NCBI GenBank assembly: GCA_028285495.1
Contig: JANQPB010000014.1
Coordinates: forward strand, 1-64,000
Direction of reading: 5' to 3'
From: Acidimicrobiales bacterium
Lineage (GTDB): Bacteria; Actinomycetota; Acidimicrobiia; Acidimicrobiales; SZUA-35
DNA length: 64,000 bases
Shown here: piece by piece, positions 25,771 through 33,470 of the stretch
Layout of the letters: every line of letters begins with the position of its first letter
Position numbering within the stretch: the stretch's first letter is position 1
The notes under the pieces: generated by a model
The model's database searches: none
What the model was told of the DNA's origin: nothing
The model's input: only the letters and a program-made list of their open reading frames with translations
Program-made: the position numbers and the translations under genes

Positions 25771-28700
25771 CCGCCACCCACCAACCGGCGTCGCGAGGCC
25801 TCGAGGGCAGCCGGGAGCGCGACGCCTCGACGGCGACGCGGTCGAGATCGCGAGCGGCTCCGGCCAAGGCCGGACCGGACGGGGAGCCGGGCCGCACGCC
25901 TGCGGGCGCCGGGCATCGGGCCGACGGGGGGAGCGAGCGGCCCGGGCCGGCCTCGATCCTGTCGCGGCTGCCGCCGGTCAGCCGACCCGACGACCCGCTG
26001 GAGCGGGAGGCCGAGGCCGTCGCCGACCGGATCGTCGCCGGCCGCCCGGCCGGGCCGATCGACTCGACGGCGGCGGGGCGGCCGGACGACCAGCCGCCGA
26101 CCGCCCGGCTCGAGGACGACGAGGAGGAACGGCCCCGCGAGCAGGTCGCCGGTTCGGCGACGGGCCGACCGGTGGTCCAGCGCCTGGCCGAGTCGCCCGG
26201 TCGCACGACGAACGTCACCTCGATCGTCCACTCCCCCGGCCCCGGCTCGGCCATCCCCCCGACCGTCCGGTCGCGGCTCGAACCGGGGCTCGGCGTCGAC
26301 CTCGGGGGCGTCCGGGTCCACACGGGGGCGCGGGCGGCCGAGGCGGCGACGGCGATCAACGCCAGGGCGTTCACCTTCGGTCGTGACATCTTCCTCAACC
26401 GAGGGGAGTCGCCGAACGACCTGTCGGTCATGGCCCACGAGGCCACCCACACCGTCCAGCAGGGCGGGGCCGAGGCGGGCCGGGCCAGCGCACTCCGGCT
26501 TCCCGGCACCGCCATCGGTCCGGATCGGCAGACCGAGGAGGAGCTCCAGGCCCTCCCCGGGTGGTTGACCGACAAGATCGCCGAGTACGCCCGCTACGTC
26601 CCCGGTTACACGCTGTTCACGGTCCTGATCGAGTACAACCCGATCACCGGCCGGACCGTGCCCCGGACGGCCAGGAACTTCGTGCAGGGCCTGCTCGAGC
26701 TGGTGCCGTTCGGGCCGCTGATCTACGACAAGCTCGACGAGCTCGGGGTGATCGAGTCGGCGATGTCGTTCATCGAGCGTCAGCTCACCACCTTCGACAT
26801 CAGCCTGGCCAGGGTCGAGCGCCTGATCAACGAGGCCTGGGATCGGATGGACTTCATCCGATGGGACCCCTTCGACTACAACCTCGGCGTCCTGCGCGAC
26901 GTCTTCGGCCCGTTGTGGGAGGACGTCAAGGGCTTCGCCGCCTCGGTGGTCGACGAGGTCGTCGCCCTGATCCGATCGGCCGCCGCCGAGTTCGCCGACG
27001 GGTTGCTCGGCGACAACCGGGCCTGGGCGCTCATCAAGAAGGTCCTCCACTACGACCCGATCCGGGGCGAGCGGGTCGAGGCGACGACCGTGGAGATCCT
27101 GGAGGACTTCCTGCTCCTGATCGGCCGGGAGACCGAGCTCGAGCAGATGCGGGAGAAGGGGACCCTGCAGGAGACGGCCGACTGGATCGACACCCAGATC
27201 GCCACCTTCCTCGACCTGCTGGCCGCCTTCGGTTCGCTGATCTCGGCCGCCTGGGACGCCATCCAACCGGCCAACCTGCCCAACCTCTTCGCCAACCTCG
27301 AGACGCTGACCACCCGACTCGGCGAGCTCCTGGTCCGGGTCTGGGACTTCGCCTCGACGGTTGCCCTCAAGGTCCTCGAACTGGTCAAGGACGCGCTGCT
27401 CGGCCTGCTGAGCGACTTCGTCCACTACGTCCCCGGGTTCCACCTGGTGACGGTGCTGCTCGGTCGGAACCCGTTCACCGGCGAGGAGGTCCCCCGCACG
27501 GCCGAGAACGTGATCAAGGGCTTCATCTCGCTGCTGCCCGGCGGCATCGTCGTCTACGAGAAGCTGGCCGAGACCGGCGTGGTGGCGGAGGCCGGGGCCG
27601 CCATCGACGGCGCGGTGAACGAGCTGGGCATCTCGTGGTCGATGATCACCGGCCTGTTCCGTGGCATCTGGGACAGCCTCTCGATCGGCGACCTCGTCGA
27701 CCCGGTCGGTGCCTTCACCCGCATCCGCGACCAGTTCGGCGAGCCGATCTCCCGCCTGTTCCGGTTCATCGGCGTGGTCGTCCGCGAGGTGATCGGGCTG
27801 ATCCTCGCCCTGATGAACTTCCCGACGGAGCTGGTCATGCGGATCCTGGCCAACGCCATGGAGGCCATCGACAACATCATGGCCGACCCGATCGGGTTCC
27901 TGCTCAACATGCTGCGGGCGGTCAAGGCCGGGTTCCTCAACTTCCTCGACAACATCTTCGAGCACCTTCTCAACGGGTTGCTCGACTGGCTGTTCCGCGG
28001 TCTGCGCGACGCCGGGATCGAGCCGCCGACCGAGCTGACGCTGGAGAGCGCCCTCGACCTGACCCTCCAGATCCTCGACCTGTCGGTCGAACGGCTCTGG
28101 GCGAAGCTGGCCGAGCGCTTCGGTCAGGAGCGGGTCGACCAGATCCGCGGCGGCATCGACCGCCTGGTCGGCATCTGGGAGTTCGTTCGCGACGTGCAGC
28201 AGCGAGGCCTGAGCGCCATCTGGGAGTACATCGAGTCGCAGCTCTCGAACCTGTGGGACGTGATCATCGAGCAGGCCAGGAACTGGATCATGACCCAGAT
28301 CGTCTCCAAGGTGACGGCCAAGCTGCTGACGATGCTCGACCCGACCGGCATCATGGCCGTGGTCAACAGCTTCATCGCCTTCTTCAACGCCGTGCAGTCC
28401 GTCGTCGAGTACATCCGTGACATCCTCGAGATCATCGACCGGTACGTGGCGACGATGGCGGCCATCGCCCGGGGTGACATCGAGCCGGGTGCCGCCGAGC
28501 TGGAGGGGGGCCTGGCCGCCGCCATCCCGGTCGCCATCGGCTTCCTCGCCAACCAGGTCGGCCTCGGCGACATCGGGGCCAAGGTCGCCGAGATCGTCGG
28601 TGGGCTGCGAGACCTCGTCGACCGGGCCCTCGATTGGCTGCTCGACCAGGCCGAGCGAGCGCTGACGGCCGTGCTGAACGCCCTCGGGTTCGGAGCCGAC

Positions 28701-29744
28701 GACGAGGACGGGGCCGACGGGCCCGAGTCGGAGCTCGGCGACGTGCGGGACCTCGTGCGGGCCGAGCTCGCCCAGGAGCTCACGACCGAGCACTCGGAGG
28801 ACGAGCTCGACGAGATCCTGGCCGCCAAGCTGGCCCAGCATCGCGACGCCGGCCTCACTGCGCTGTACCTGCAGCCGAGGGAGGACGGCGGGTTCACCGT
28901 CGTCGCCGAGGCCAGCCCACCCGAGAACCTCCTGGAGCTGATCCCCCGGGTCGGCGGCCGCCCGTCGGTGCGGACCCTCGTCCGTATCCGCCTGGCCGGC
29001 GAGGAACCGGCGTTCGAGGGCACGGAGTCGGTCGAGGTCGAGTTCGCCCCGTCGACCGCGGAGTGGCAGGCCTGGGTTCGCGAGCACCACGGCACGACCT
29101 CGGACCCGGCCGAGTTCCGGCGGTGGCAGCGCGAGGCGATCGCCGCCCTGACCCAGACCAGGACGGTCGAGATCCCGGCCGGTTCCGGCGTCGACCCGGC
29201 GGTGGAGGCGATGCGGGCCAGGGCCAGGACCCTGGGCGACGGGACGCGGGTGCCAGGCGGCGACTACCGGCTCGTCGGCCGCTTCGACGAGACCAACCGG
29301 AGCCGCCACGTCGGTGCGATCATGGATCGGGGCGAGAGCAACATCATCGACGCCCAGTTCTGGAGCACCGGCTCGCTGCTGCACGGCGAGCGGAACAACA
29401 ATGCCACCCATGCGGAGGTCCAGTTCATGTCCTGGTACCGCGGTCTGCCCGGGGCGACCCGGGCCCGGGTCGTCGAGATCCAGCTGCAGAACGACGACTA
29501 CAGCCCCTGCTGGACCTGTTCCCGTCAGCTGGTCGCCTTCCTGCGGGAGGCCCAGGCGGCCGCCGACCAGCCGATCGACGCCTTCATCACCTGGGGCGAG
29601 GCCTACCTGCGGACGAGCCAGTTCGAGCGGTCGGGCGGGGAGACGCTGCCGTCCTCGCTCGCCGGCCTGCGCAGCGGACGCTGGACCGCGACCGGCCCCT
29701 ACCCCGACATGAGCGACGTCGACCCCCGCTTCGCCACCCGCTAG
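25767..29744 (+). CDS. DUF4157 eCIS protein with C-terminal deaminase-fold domain
   Basis: 1325 residues from GTG 25767, which overlaps the ATPase stop. Residues 1-150 look disordered. The DUF4157 domain (about 155-235: LEPGLGVDLGGVRVHTGARA, then DLSVMAHEATHTVQQGG) carries the zincin motif H224-E225-x-x-H228. Residues 275-690 hold three related helical modules with a weaker fourth start at 706, leading into an amphipathic helical region with GFLLNMLRAVKAGFLNFLDN and ending in LNALGFG. The last 150 residues (HVGAIMDRGESNIIDAQFW) contain H1215-A-E1217 and P-C1248-W-T-C1251, the two metal-site motifs of the cytidine-deaminase superfamily. DUF4157 proteins are typical eCIS cargo or core proteins; the deaminase is most likely the toxic payload. 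Nucleic-acid or nucleotide substrate is unknown. Confidence 0.85.
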   Translation: MTATHQPASRGLEGSRERDASTATRSRSRAAPAKAGPDGEPGRTPAGAGHRADGGSERPGPASILSRLPPVSRPDDPLEREAEAVADRIVAGRPAGPIDSTAAGRPDDQPPTARLEDDEEERPREQVAGSATGRPVVQRLAESPGRTTNVTSIVHSPGPGSAIPPTVRSRLEPGLGVDLGGVRVHTGARAAEAATAINARAFTFGRDIFLNRGESPNDLSVMAHEATHTVQQGGAEAGRASALRLPGTAIGPDRQTEEELQALPGWLTDKIAEYARYVPGYTLFTVLIEYNPITGRTVPRTARNFVQGLLELVPFGPLIYDKLDELGVIESAMSFIERQLTTFDISLARVERLINEAWDRMDFIRWDPFDYNLGVLRDVFGPLWEDVKGFAASVVDEVVALIRSAAAEFADGLLGDNRAWALIKKVLHYDPIRGERVEATTVEILEDFLLLIGRETELEQMREKGTLQETADWIDTQIATFLDLLAAFGSLISAAWDAIQPANLPNLFANLETLTTRLGELLVRVWDFASTVALKVLELVKDALLGLLSDFVHYVPGFHLVTVLLGRNPFTGEEVPRTAENVIKGFISLLPGGIVVYEKLAETGVVAEAGAAIDGAVNELGISWSMITGLFRGIWDSLSIGDLVDPVGAFTRIRDQFGEPISRLFRFIGVVVREVIGLILALMNFPTELVMRILANAMEAIDNIMADPIGFLLNMLRAVKAGFLNFLDNIFEHLLNGLLDWLFRGLRDAGIEPPTELTLESALDLTLQILDLSVERLWAKLAERFGQERVDQIRGGIDRLVGIWEFVRDVQQRGLSAIWEYIESQLSNLWDVIIEQARNWIMTQIVSKVTAKLLTMLDPTGIMAVVNSFIAFFNAVQSVVEYIRDILEIIDRYVATMAAIARGDIEPGAAELEGGLAAAIPVAIGFLANQVGLGDIGAKVAEIVGGLRDLVDRALDWLLDQAERALTAVLNALGFGADDEDGADGPESELGDVRDLVRAELAQELTTEHSEDELDEILAAKLAQHRDAGLTALYLQPREDGGFTVVAEASPPENLLELIPRVGGRPSVRTLVRIRLAGEEPAFEGTESVEVEFAPSTAEWQAWVREHHGTTSDPAEFRRWQREAIAALTQTRTVEIPAGSGVDPAVEAMRARARTLGDGTRVPGGDYRLVGRFDETNRSRHVGAIMDRGESNIIDAQFWSTGSLLHGERNNNATHAEVQFMSWYRGLPGATRARVVEIQLQNDDYSPCWTCSRQLVAFLREAQAAADQPIDAFITWGEAYLRTSQFERSGGETLPSSLAGLRSGRWTATGPYPDMSDVDPRFATR
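26586..27838 (+). repeat. Three tandem ~139-residue repeats in the DUF4157 protein
   Basis: YNPITGRTVPRTARNFVQG (from residue 290), YDPIRGERVEATTVEILED (429) and RNPFTGEEVPRTAENVIKG (567) occur at spacings of 139 and 138 codons. Each is preceded by an amphipathic helix (YVPGYTLFTVLIE / AWALIKKVLH / YVPGFHLVTVLLG) and followed by a helix ending near FI-x-x-x-L. A weaker fourth start, ADPIGFLLNMLRAVKAGF at 706, keeps the 139-residue phase. This is an internal duplication of a helical unit. Confidence 0.7.
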
Positions 29745-29751
29745 GACCACC

Positions 29752-30237
29752 ATGGCTCGAACCCGCTCCGACTACCGGCTCGACCCGCTGACCGACCTGC
29801 CGGCGGCCCCGACGCTCGACCCGCTCACGCTCCGCCAACCGGTCGACGACGATCGGGTCGAGCTGGCCGGCGTGCTGCTCGACGCCTACCGGGGGACGAT
29901 CGACGACGAGGGCGAGGGCGAGCCCGAGGCCCTCGCCGCCATCGACCAGTACCTGTCCTCGATCGAGCGCCGGTGGTCGCGTGTGGTCGAGGACCGCGGC
30001 CGCCCGGTCGCGATCTGCTTCGTCGTCGAGGTCGAGGGCATCCGCTACATCGACCCGATCGCGGTCGCACCGGCCCACAAGCGTCGAGGGCTCGGCGGCG
30101 ACCTCGTGCTCACGGTGCTGCACCGGCTGCACGAGGCCGGCACCGAGCGCGTCGGCGCGGTGATCACCGACGGGAACACGCCATCGCAGCGGCTGTTCGC
30201 CCGGCTCGGGTTCACCAGGGTCGGGAGCTGGGGCTAG
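29752..30237 (+). CDS. GNAT acetyltransferase downstream of the toxin gene
   Basis: 161 residues. A GNAT fold is clear: AICFVVEVEGIRYIDPIAVA (beta4), then APAHKRRGLGGDLVLTVLHR with the acetyl-CoA pyrophosphate loop R-R-G-L-G-G, then GNTPSQRLFARLGFTRVG. The start at ATG 29752 lies 7 bases after the deaminase-bearing gene, in the same orientation and with no promoter between them, so it is probably the last gene of the operon. It may act as a self-protection or cargo-modifying enzyme, or be a bystander; the substrate cannot be read from the sequence. Its stop overlaps the end of the convergent gene by 4 bases. Confidence 0.85.
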   Translation: MARTRSDYRLDPLTDLPAAPTLDPLTLRQPVDDDRVELAGVLLDAYRGTIDDEGEGEPEALAAIDQYLSSIERRWSRVVEDRGRPVAICFVVEVEGIRYIDPIAVAPAHKRRGLGGDLVLTVLHRLHEAGTERVGAVITDGNTPSQRLFARLGFTRVGSWG

Positions 30238-30818
30238 CGCCGGACCTCGGGATCGACCGGGGCCCAGCCGATCGTGATCGACCCACCGATCGGCGTGGTC
30301 GACCAGCGGGTGGCCACCTCGTCGATGCGGCGGCGCAGTCGGGGCAGGGCCGCCAGCAGCGTCGACCGCTCCTCGTCGTCCATGCGAGCCAGCTCGGAGC
30401 GGACGCGGTCCGCCATGGCGACCGACCGGGCCCGCAGCTCGGGGTCGTCGCTGTTGGCCAGCCAGTCGTGCCAGGCGATCCACGTCGCCCGCTCGGACCG
30501 GCCGATGTCGTTCGGGCCACCGGAGGCCAGGACGCCGTCCCGGCGCTTCAGCCGACGCTGGCGCCTGGTCGCGGCCCGCTTGTGGCTCGACGGGCGGTCG
30601 ACGACCGCCGAGAACGACGAGGCCGAGCCGCCTCTGGCCACCCGGCCGAAGATGCCGTGCCGGAGGCCGAGCTGCTCCTCGACGATCAGGTGCTGGAGGT
30701 CGTGGGGGAACCACGGGTCGAAGCCGGGCGCCCGAGCCATGCGCAGGACCTGCCCGTCGGCGCGCCGAACCTCGACCGCATAGCGGCGGGCTCCGGTGCG
30801 CTCGAAGACGATGTCCAT
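30234..30818 (-). CDS. Conserved hypothetical protein
   Basis: 194 residues from ATG 30818 (MDIVFERTG). A longer form from 30884 would add 22 Arg- and Asp-rich residues and is less likely. The N-terminal half has a compact pattern (RYAVEVRRADGQVLRMARAP, FDPWFPHDLQHLIVEEQLGL, HGIFGRVARGG) with H-D-x-x-H in a predicted helix, followed by an Arg-rich segment and a helical C-terminus (LLAALPRLRRRIDEVA). I do not recognise a named family. It converges on the acetyltransferase gene, overlapping it by 4 bases. Confidence 0.65.
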   Translation of the reverse strand: MDIVFERTGARRYAVEVRRADGQVLRMARAPGFDPWFPHDLQHLIVEEQLGLRHGIFGRVARGGSASSFSAVVDRPSSHKRAATRRQRRLKRRDGVLASGGPNDIGRSERATWIAWHDWLANSDDPELRARSVAMADRVRSELARMDDEERSTLLAALPRLRRRIDEVATRWSTTPIGGSITIGWAPVDPEVRR

Positions 30819-30992
30819 CCTCCACGGTCGCGCATCCCGGTGGCGGTCGTCGGCGAATTCGGCCGGCGTCGGCCGCGTCGCCACCCCCGCCGAGTCGATG
30901 CCGGATGGCGGCGACGGTCAGTCGTCCCTCACTCCCCCGCACAACGTCACCGGTCCGCGCTGCGTTCCCCGGTCGAGAAACTTATGTCAATC

Positions 30993-31007
30993 GACCAATC
31001 TTTGGTC
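30993..31007. promoter_or_regulatory. Palindromic operator GACCAAtctTTGGTC
   Basis: A perfect 6-bp inverted repeat with a 3-base centre, placed immediately upstream of the -10 box TACGGT (31008-31013), so between the expected -35 and -10 of the TetR gene. Wider half-sites TCAATCG and CGGTTGA extend the symmetry imperfectly. Its position suggests autorepression by the TetR protein. Confidence 0.55.
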
Positions 31008-31013
31008 TACGGT
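31008..31013 (+). promoter_or_regulatory. -10 box TACGGT, leaderless TetR transcript
   Basis: TACGGT is followed by 7 bases and the GTG at 31021, so transcription should start at or next to the start codon. Confidence 0.5.
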
Positions 31014-31020
31014 TGATGGC

Positions 31021-31683
31021 GTGAGCACGCCGGTCGTCGATCCCGCCACCCCGGCCCCCGGCCGGACGCGGCGCAACCGCGGCTCGGAGGTGGTTCGCGA
31101 TGCGCTGATCGACGCCGCCATCGTCGAGTTCGCCGCGAACGGGTTCGACGGCGCCTCGACCAGGCGGATCGCCGAGGCCGCCGGGGCCCACCAATCGCAG
31201 ATCAAGTACCACTTCGACACCAAGAACGAGCTGTGGAAGCGGTGCCTCGACCGGATGATCGGCGAGCTCGAGGCGGCGATCGCCGCCGCCACCGATGGTC
31301 ACCGCGACGATCCCCGGGCCCTGGTCGAGGCCAGCATCCGCGGTCTGGTCGAGCTGGCGGCCCGGCGGCCCGAGCTGAGCCGGATCATGATGCACGAGGC
31401 GACCAGCGACAGCGAGCGGCTGGCCTGGCTGTTCGAGACCCACACCGGCCGGCTCCGGGCGCCGCTCGACCGCCGATGGGGGCGGCTCCGGGAGCGGGGA
31501 GACGCGGCGCCGATCGGATCGGACGTGCTCTACCACACCCTCATCGGCGCGGCCTCGCTCCTCTACGCCAACGCACCGGAAGCTCGGCTGATGGGCGTCG
31601 ACCCGGCCGACCCCGCCGTGTTCGAGCGCCACGCCGACGCCCTGGTCGCACTGTTCCTGGGACCGGGATCGGACGATCGATGA
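31021..31683 (+). CDS. TetR-family transcriptional regulator
   Basis: 220 residues from GTG 31021. The TetR helix-turn-helix is plain: VVRDALIDAAIVEFAANGFD, ASTRRIAEAAGAHQSQIKYH, FDTKNELWKRCLDRM. The C-terminal ligand domain is of the QacR/CprB-like helical type (LVELAARRPELSRIMMHEAT). A palindrome lies in its own promoter. The monooxygenase and VOC genes downstream in the same direction are probable targets, by analogy with aromatic-catabolism repressors; the inducer is unknown. A gap of 174 bases (31684-31857) separates it from the monooxygenase gene and holds nothing I can name. Confidence 0.9.
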   Translation: MSTPVVDPATPAPGRTRRNRGSEVVRDALIDAAIVEFAANGFDGASTRRIAEAAGAHQSQIKYHFDTKNELWKRCLDRMIGELEAAIAAATDGHRDDPRALVEASIRGLVELAARRPELSRIMMHEATSDSERLAWLFETHTGRLRAPLDRRWGRLRERGDAAPIGSDVLYHTLIGAASLLYANAPEARLMGVDPADPAVFERHADALVALFLGPGSDDR

Positions 31684-31857
31684 TCGCGCTCGCGCCAGCC
31701 ATGTCGCCGCCCGGTCGGGATGCCGTCGCCCCGGCCATCTGGGCCAGCCGCCGCCGATTCGCGGCGGCCGACCCGTCATCGACCCCTCCGGTTGACCGGG
31801 CCGGCCGCGAGGTGGCAGCGTTCGGTGAGGTCACACGTGGGTCGCAGCGGAGGTGAG

Positions 31858-33429
31858 ATGGACGCCGAGGAGGCCGAGTTCGACGTCGTGATCGTTGGCC
31901 TCGGGCCCGTCGGGGCGACCGGGGCCATCCTGTTCGCCGAGGCCGGCCTGCGGGTGGCGGTGATCGAACGCGACCCCGAGGTCTACCGTCTCCCCCGCGC
32001 CGTCAACCTCGACGGCGAGATCGTCCGGGCCATGCAGGGCGTCGGGCGGGGCGAGGCCGTCGCCGCACTGCTCCAGCCGGTCCGACCGGGTGAGCGGGCC
32101 GGGTTCACCGACGGCAGCCGCAACTGGCTGTTCGGTACCGAGGTGCGCGACTTCGGACCGAACGGCTGGCAGCCCATGAACATGTTCGACCAGCCCGAGT
32201 TCGAGGCCTACCTGCGGGCCGAGGCCATCGGTCACGACCGGGTGACCGACCACATCGGGTTCGAGGCCACGGGCATCGTCGACGACGGCGACCGGGTCCG
32301 GGTCACGATCGTCCCGGTCGACGGGGACCGGTCGACCGTCGTGACCGGCCGCTACGTGGTGGCCTGCGACGGCGCCGCCAGCTCGACCCGCAAGCGGCTC
32401 GGCATCGGGTGGGAGAGCCTCGGCTACGACCACGACTGGCTCGTCGTCGACGTCACCGTCGGCGACGGCCACACGCTCGACCTCGACACGGTCCAGGTCT
32501 GTGACCCGGACCGCCTGACCACCTACGTCTGCACCAAGGACCCCTATCGCCGCTGGGAGTTCCGGCTCAACGAGGGTGAGACGGCCGAGCACATGCTCGA
32601 GCCCGAGACGATCGCCGGTCTCATCGATCCCTGGACGCGGCGCGGCACCTACGAGATCCGGCGGGCTGCGGTCTACCAGTTCCATGCGGCCACGGCCGAG
32701 CGGTGGCGGGCCGGCAACGTTTTCATCGCCGGCGATGCCGCCCACCAGACCCCACCGTTCCTCGGTCAGGGCATGAACGCCGGCATGCGGGATGTCATCA
32801 ACCTCGCCTGGAAGCTGCCGCTCGCCTGCGGCGGCACCTGCGGCGAGGCCCTGCTCGACAGCTACCAGGCCGAACGCGACGGACACGCCCGCGACCTCGT
32901 CGAGTGGGCGGTGTCGATCGGCCGACTGATGGAGCACCTGGCCGACGTCGAGCGGGCCGAGCGCGACGGCAGCCGGCCACCGGCCACACCACCGGAGCTG
33001 CAGTCGTCCGGCTACGGGCAGGGCCGTGGCCAACCGCCGCTGCGAGCCGGCGTGGTCCGCTGCGACCAGGTCGGCGACGGCGGCGCCGCCGGCCACCTGC
33101 TGGCCCAGCCGATCGTGGTCGACCACGACGGTCGGCGCCGGCGACTCGACGACCTGCTCGGACCGGGCTTCGCCGTCGTCGCCAGGACCGCCGACGACGC
33201 CGAGCCGTCCGACCGCCCGCAGGCGGTCCTCGACCGGCTCGGCGCCCCCGTGGTCGTCCTCGACGGCCTCCGGGTCGAGCGGGGTCACATCGACCGCCTG
33301 TTCGAGTCGAGCGCGGCGGCGATCGTTCGCCCCGACCGCATCGTCTACGGCCACACGACCGACTCGACCGACCTCGACGAGCTCATCGACTCGCTCGCCC
33401 GATCCCTGCACCTCGAACCGATTCCCTGA
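31858..33429 (+). CDS. MhpA-like FAD-dependent aromatic monooxygenase
   Basis: 523 residues from ATG 31858, with GGAGGTGA just upstream. It is a class A flavoprotein hydroxylase: the N-terminal FAD motif IVGLGPVGATGAILFAEAGL at about 11-30, the middle YVVACDGAASSTRKRLGI (DG motif), and NVFIAGDAAHQTPPFLGQGM (GD motif, FAD ribityl binding). Its closest characterised type is MhpA, 3-(3-hydroxyphenyl)propionate hydroxylase, which prepares the ring for meta-cleavage. A VOC dioxygenase-like gene follows 41 bases later, consistent with hydroxylation followed by ring opening. The exact substrate is not determined. Confidence 0.9.
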   Translation: MDAEEAEFDVVIVGLGPVGATGAILFAEAGLRVAVIERDPEVYRLPRAVNLDGEIVRAMQGVGRGEAVAALLQPVRPGERAGFTDGSRNWLFGTEVRDFGPNGWQPMNMFDQPEFEAYLRAEAIGHDRVTDHIGFEATGIVDDGDRVRVTIVPVDGDRSTVVTGRYVVACDGAASSTRKRLGIGWESLGYDHDWLVVDVTVGDGHTLDLDTVQVCDPDRLTTYVCTKDPYRRWEFRLNEGETAEHMLEPETIAGLIDPWTRRGTYEIRRAAVYQFHAATAERWRAGNVFIAGDAAHQTPPFLGQGMNAGMRDVINLAWKLPLACGGTCGEALLDSYQAERDGHARDLVEWAVSIGRLMEHLADVERAERDGSRPPATPPELQSSGYGQGRGQPPLRAGVVRCDQVGDGGAAGHLLAQPIVVDHDGRRRRLDDLLGPGFAVVARTADDAEPSDRPQAVLDRLGAPVVVLDGLRVERGHIDRLFESSAAAIVRPDRIVYGHTTDSTDLDELIDSLARSLHLEPIP

Positions 33430-33470
33430 CGATCTCGACCAACCCGAACCCGACCCGGAGGAGGCCTCCG

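Noticed and set aside
25767..29744. Rhs-like or YD-repeat toxin
   Set aside because: No YD repeats; the repeats present are helical and about 139 residues long.
25380..29753. Minus-strand open frame of 1457 codons opposite the DUF4157 gene
   Set aside because: Translated composition is an artefact of high-GC codon bias (V-D-L-G-E-R runs) with no domain; the plus strand carries clear DUF4157 and deaminase motifs.
1..30237. A complete prophage instead of an eCIS
   Set aside because: No capsid, portal, terminase, lysis or integrase genes are present, while the AAA+ ATPase, DUF4255 cap and DUF4157 genes are eCIS hallmarks.
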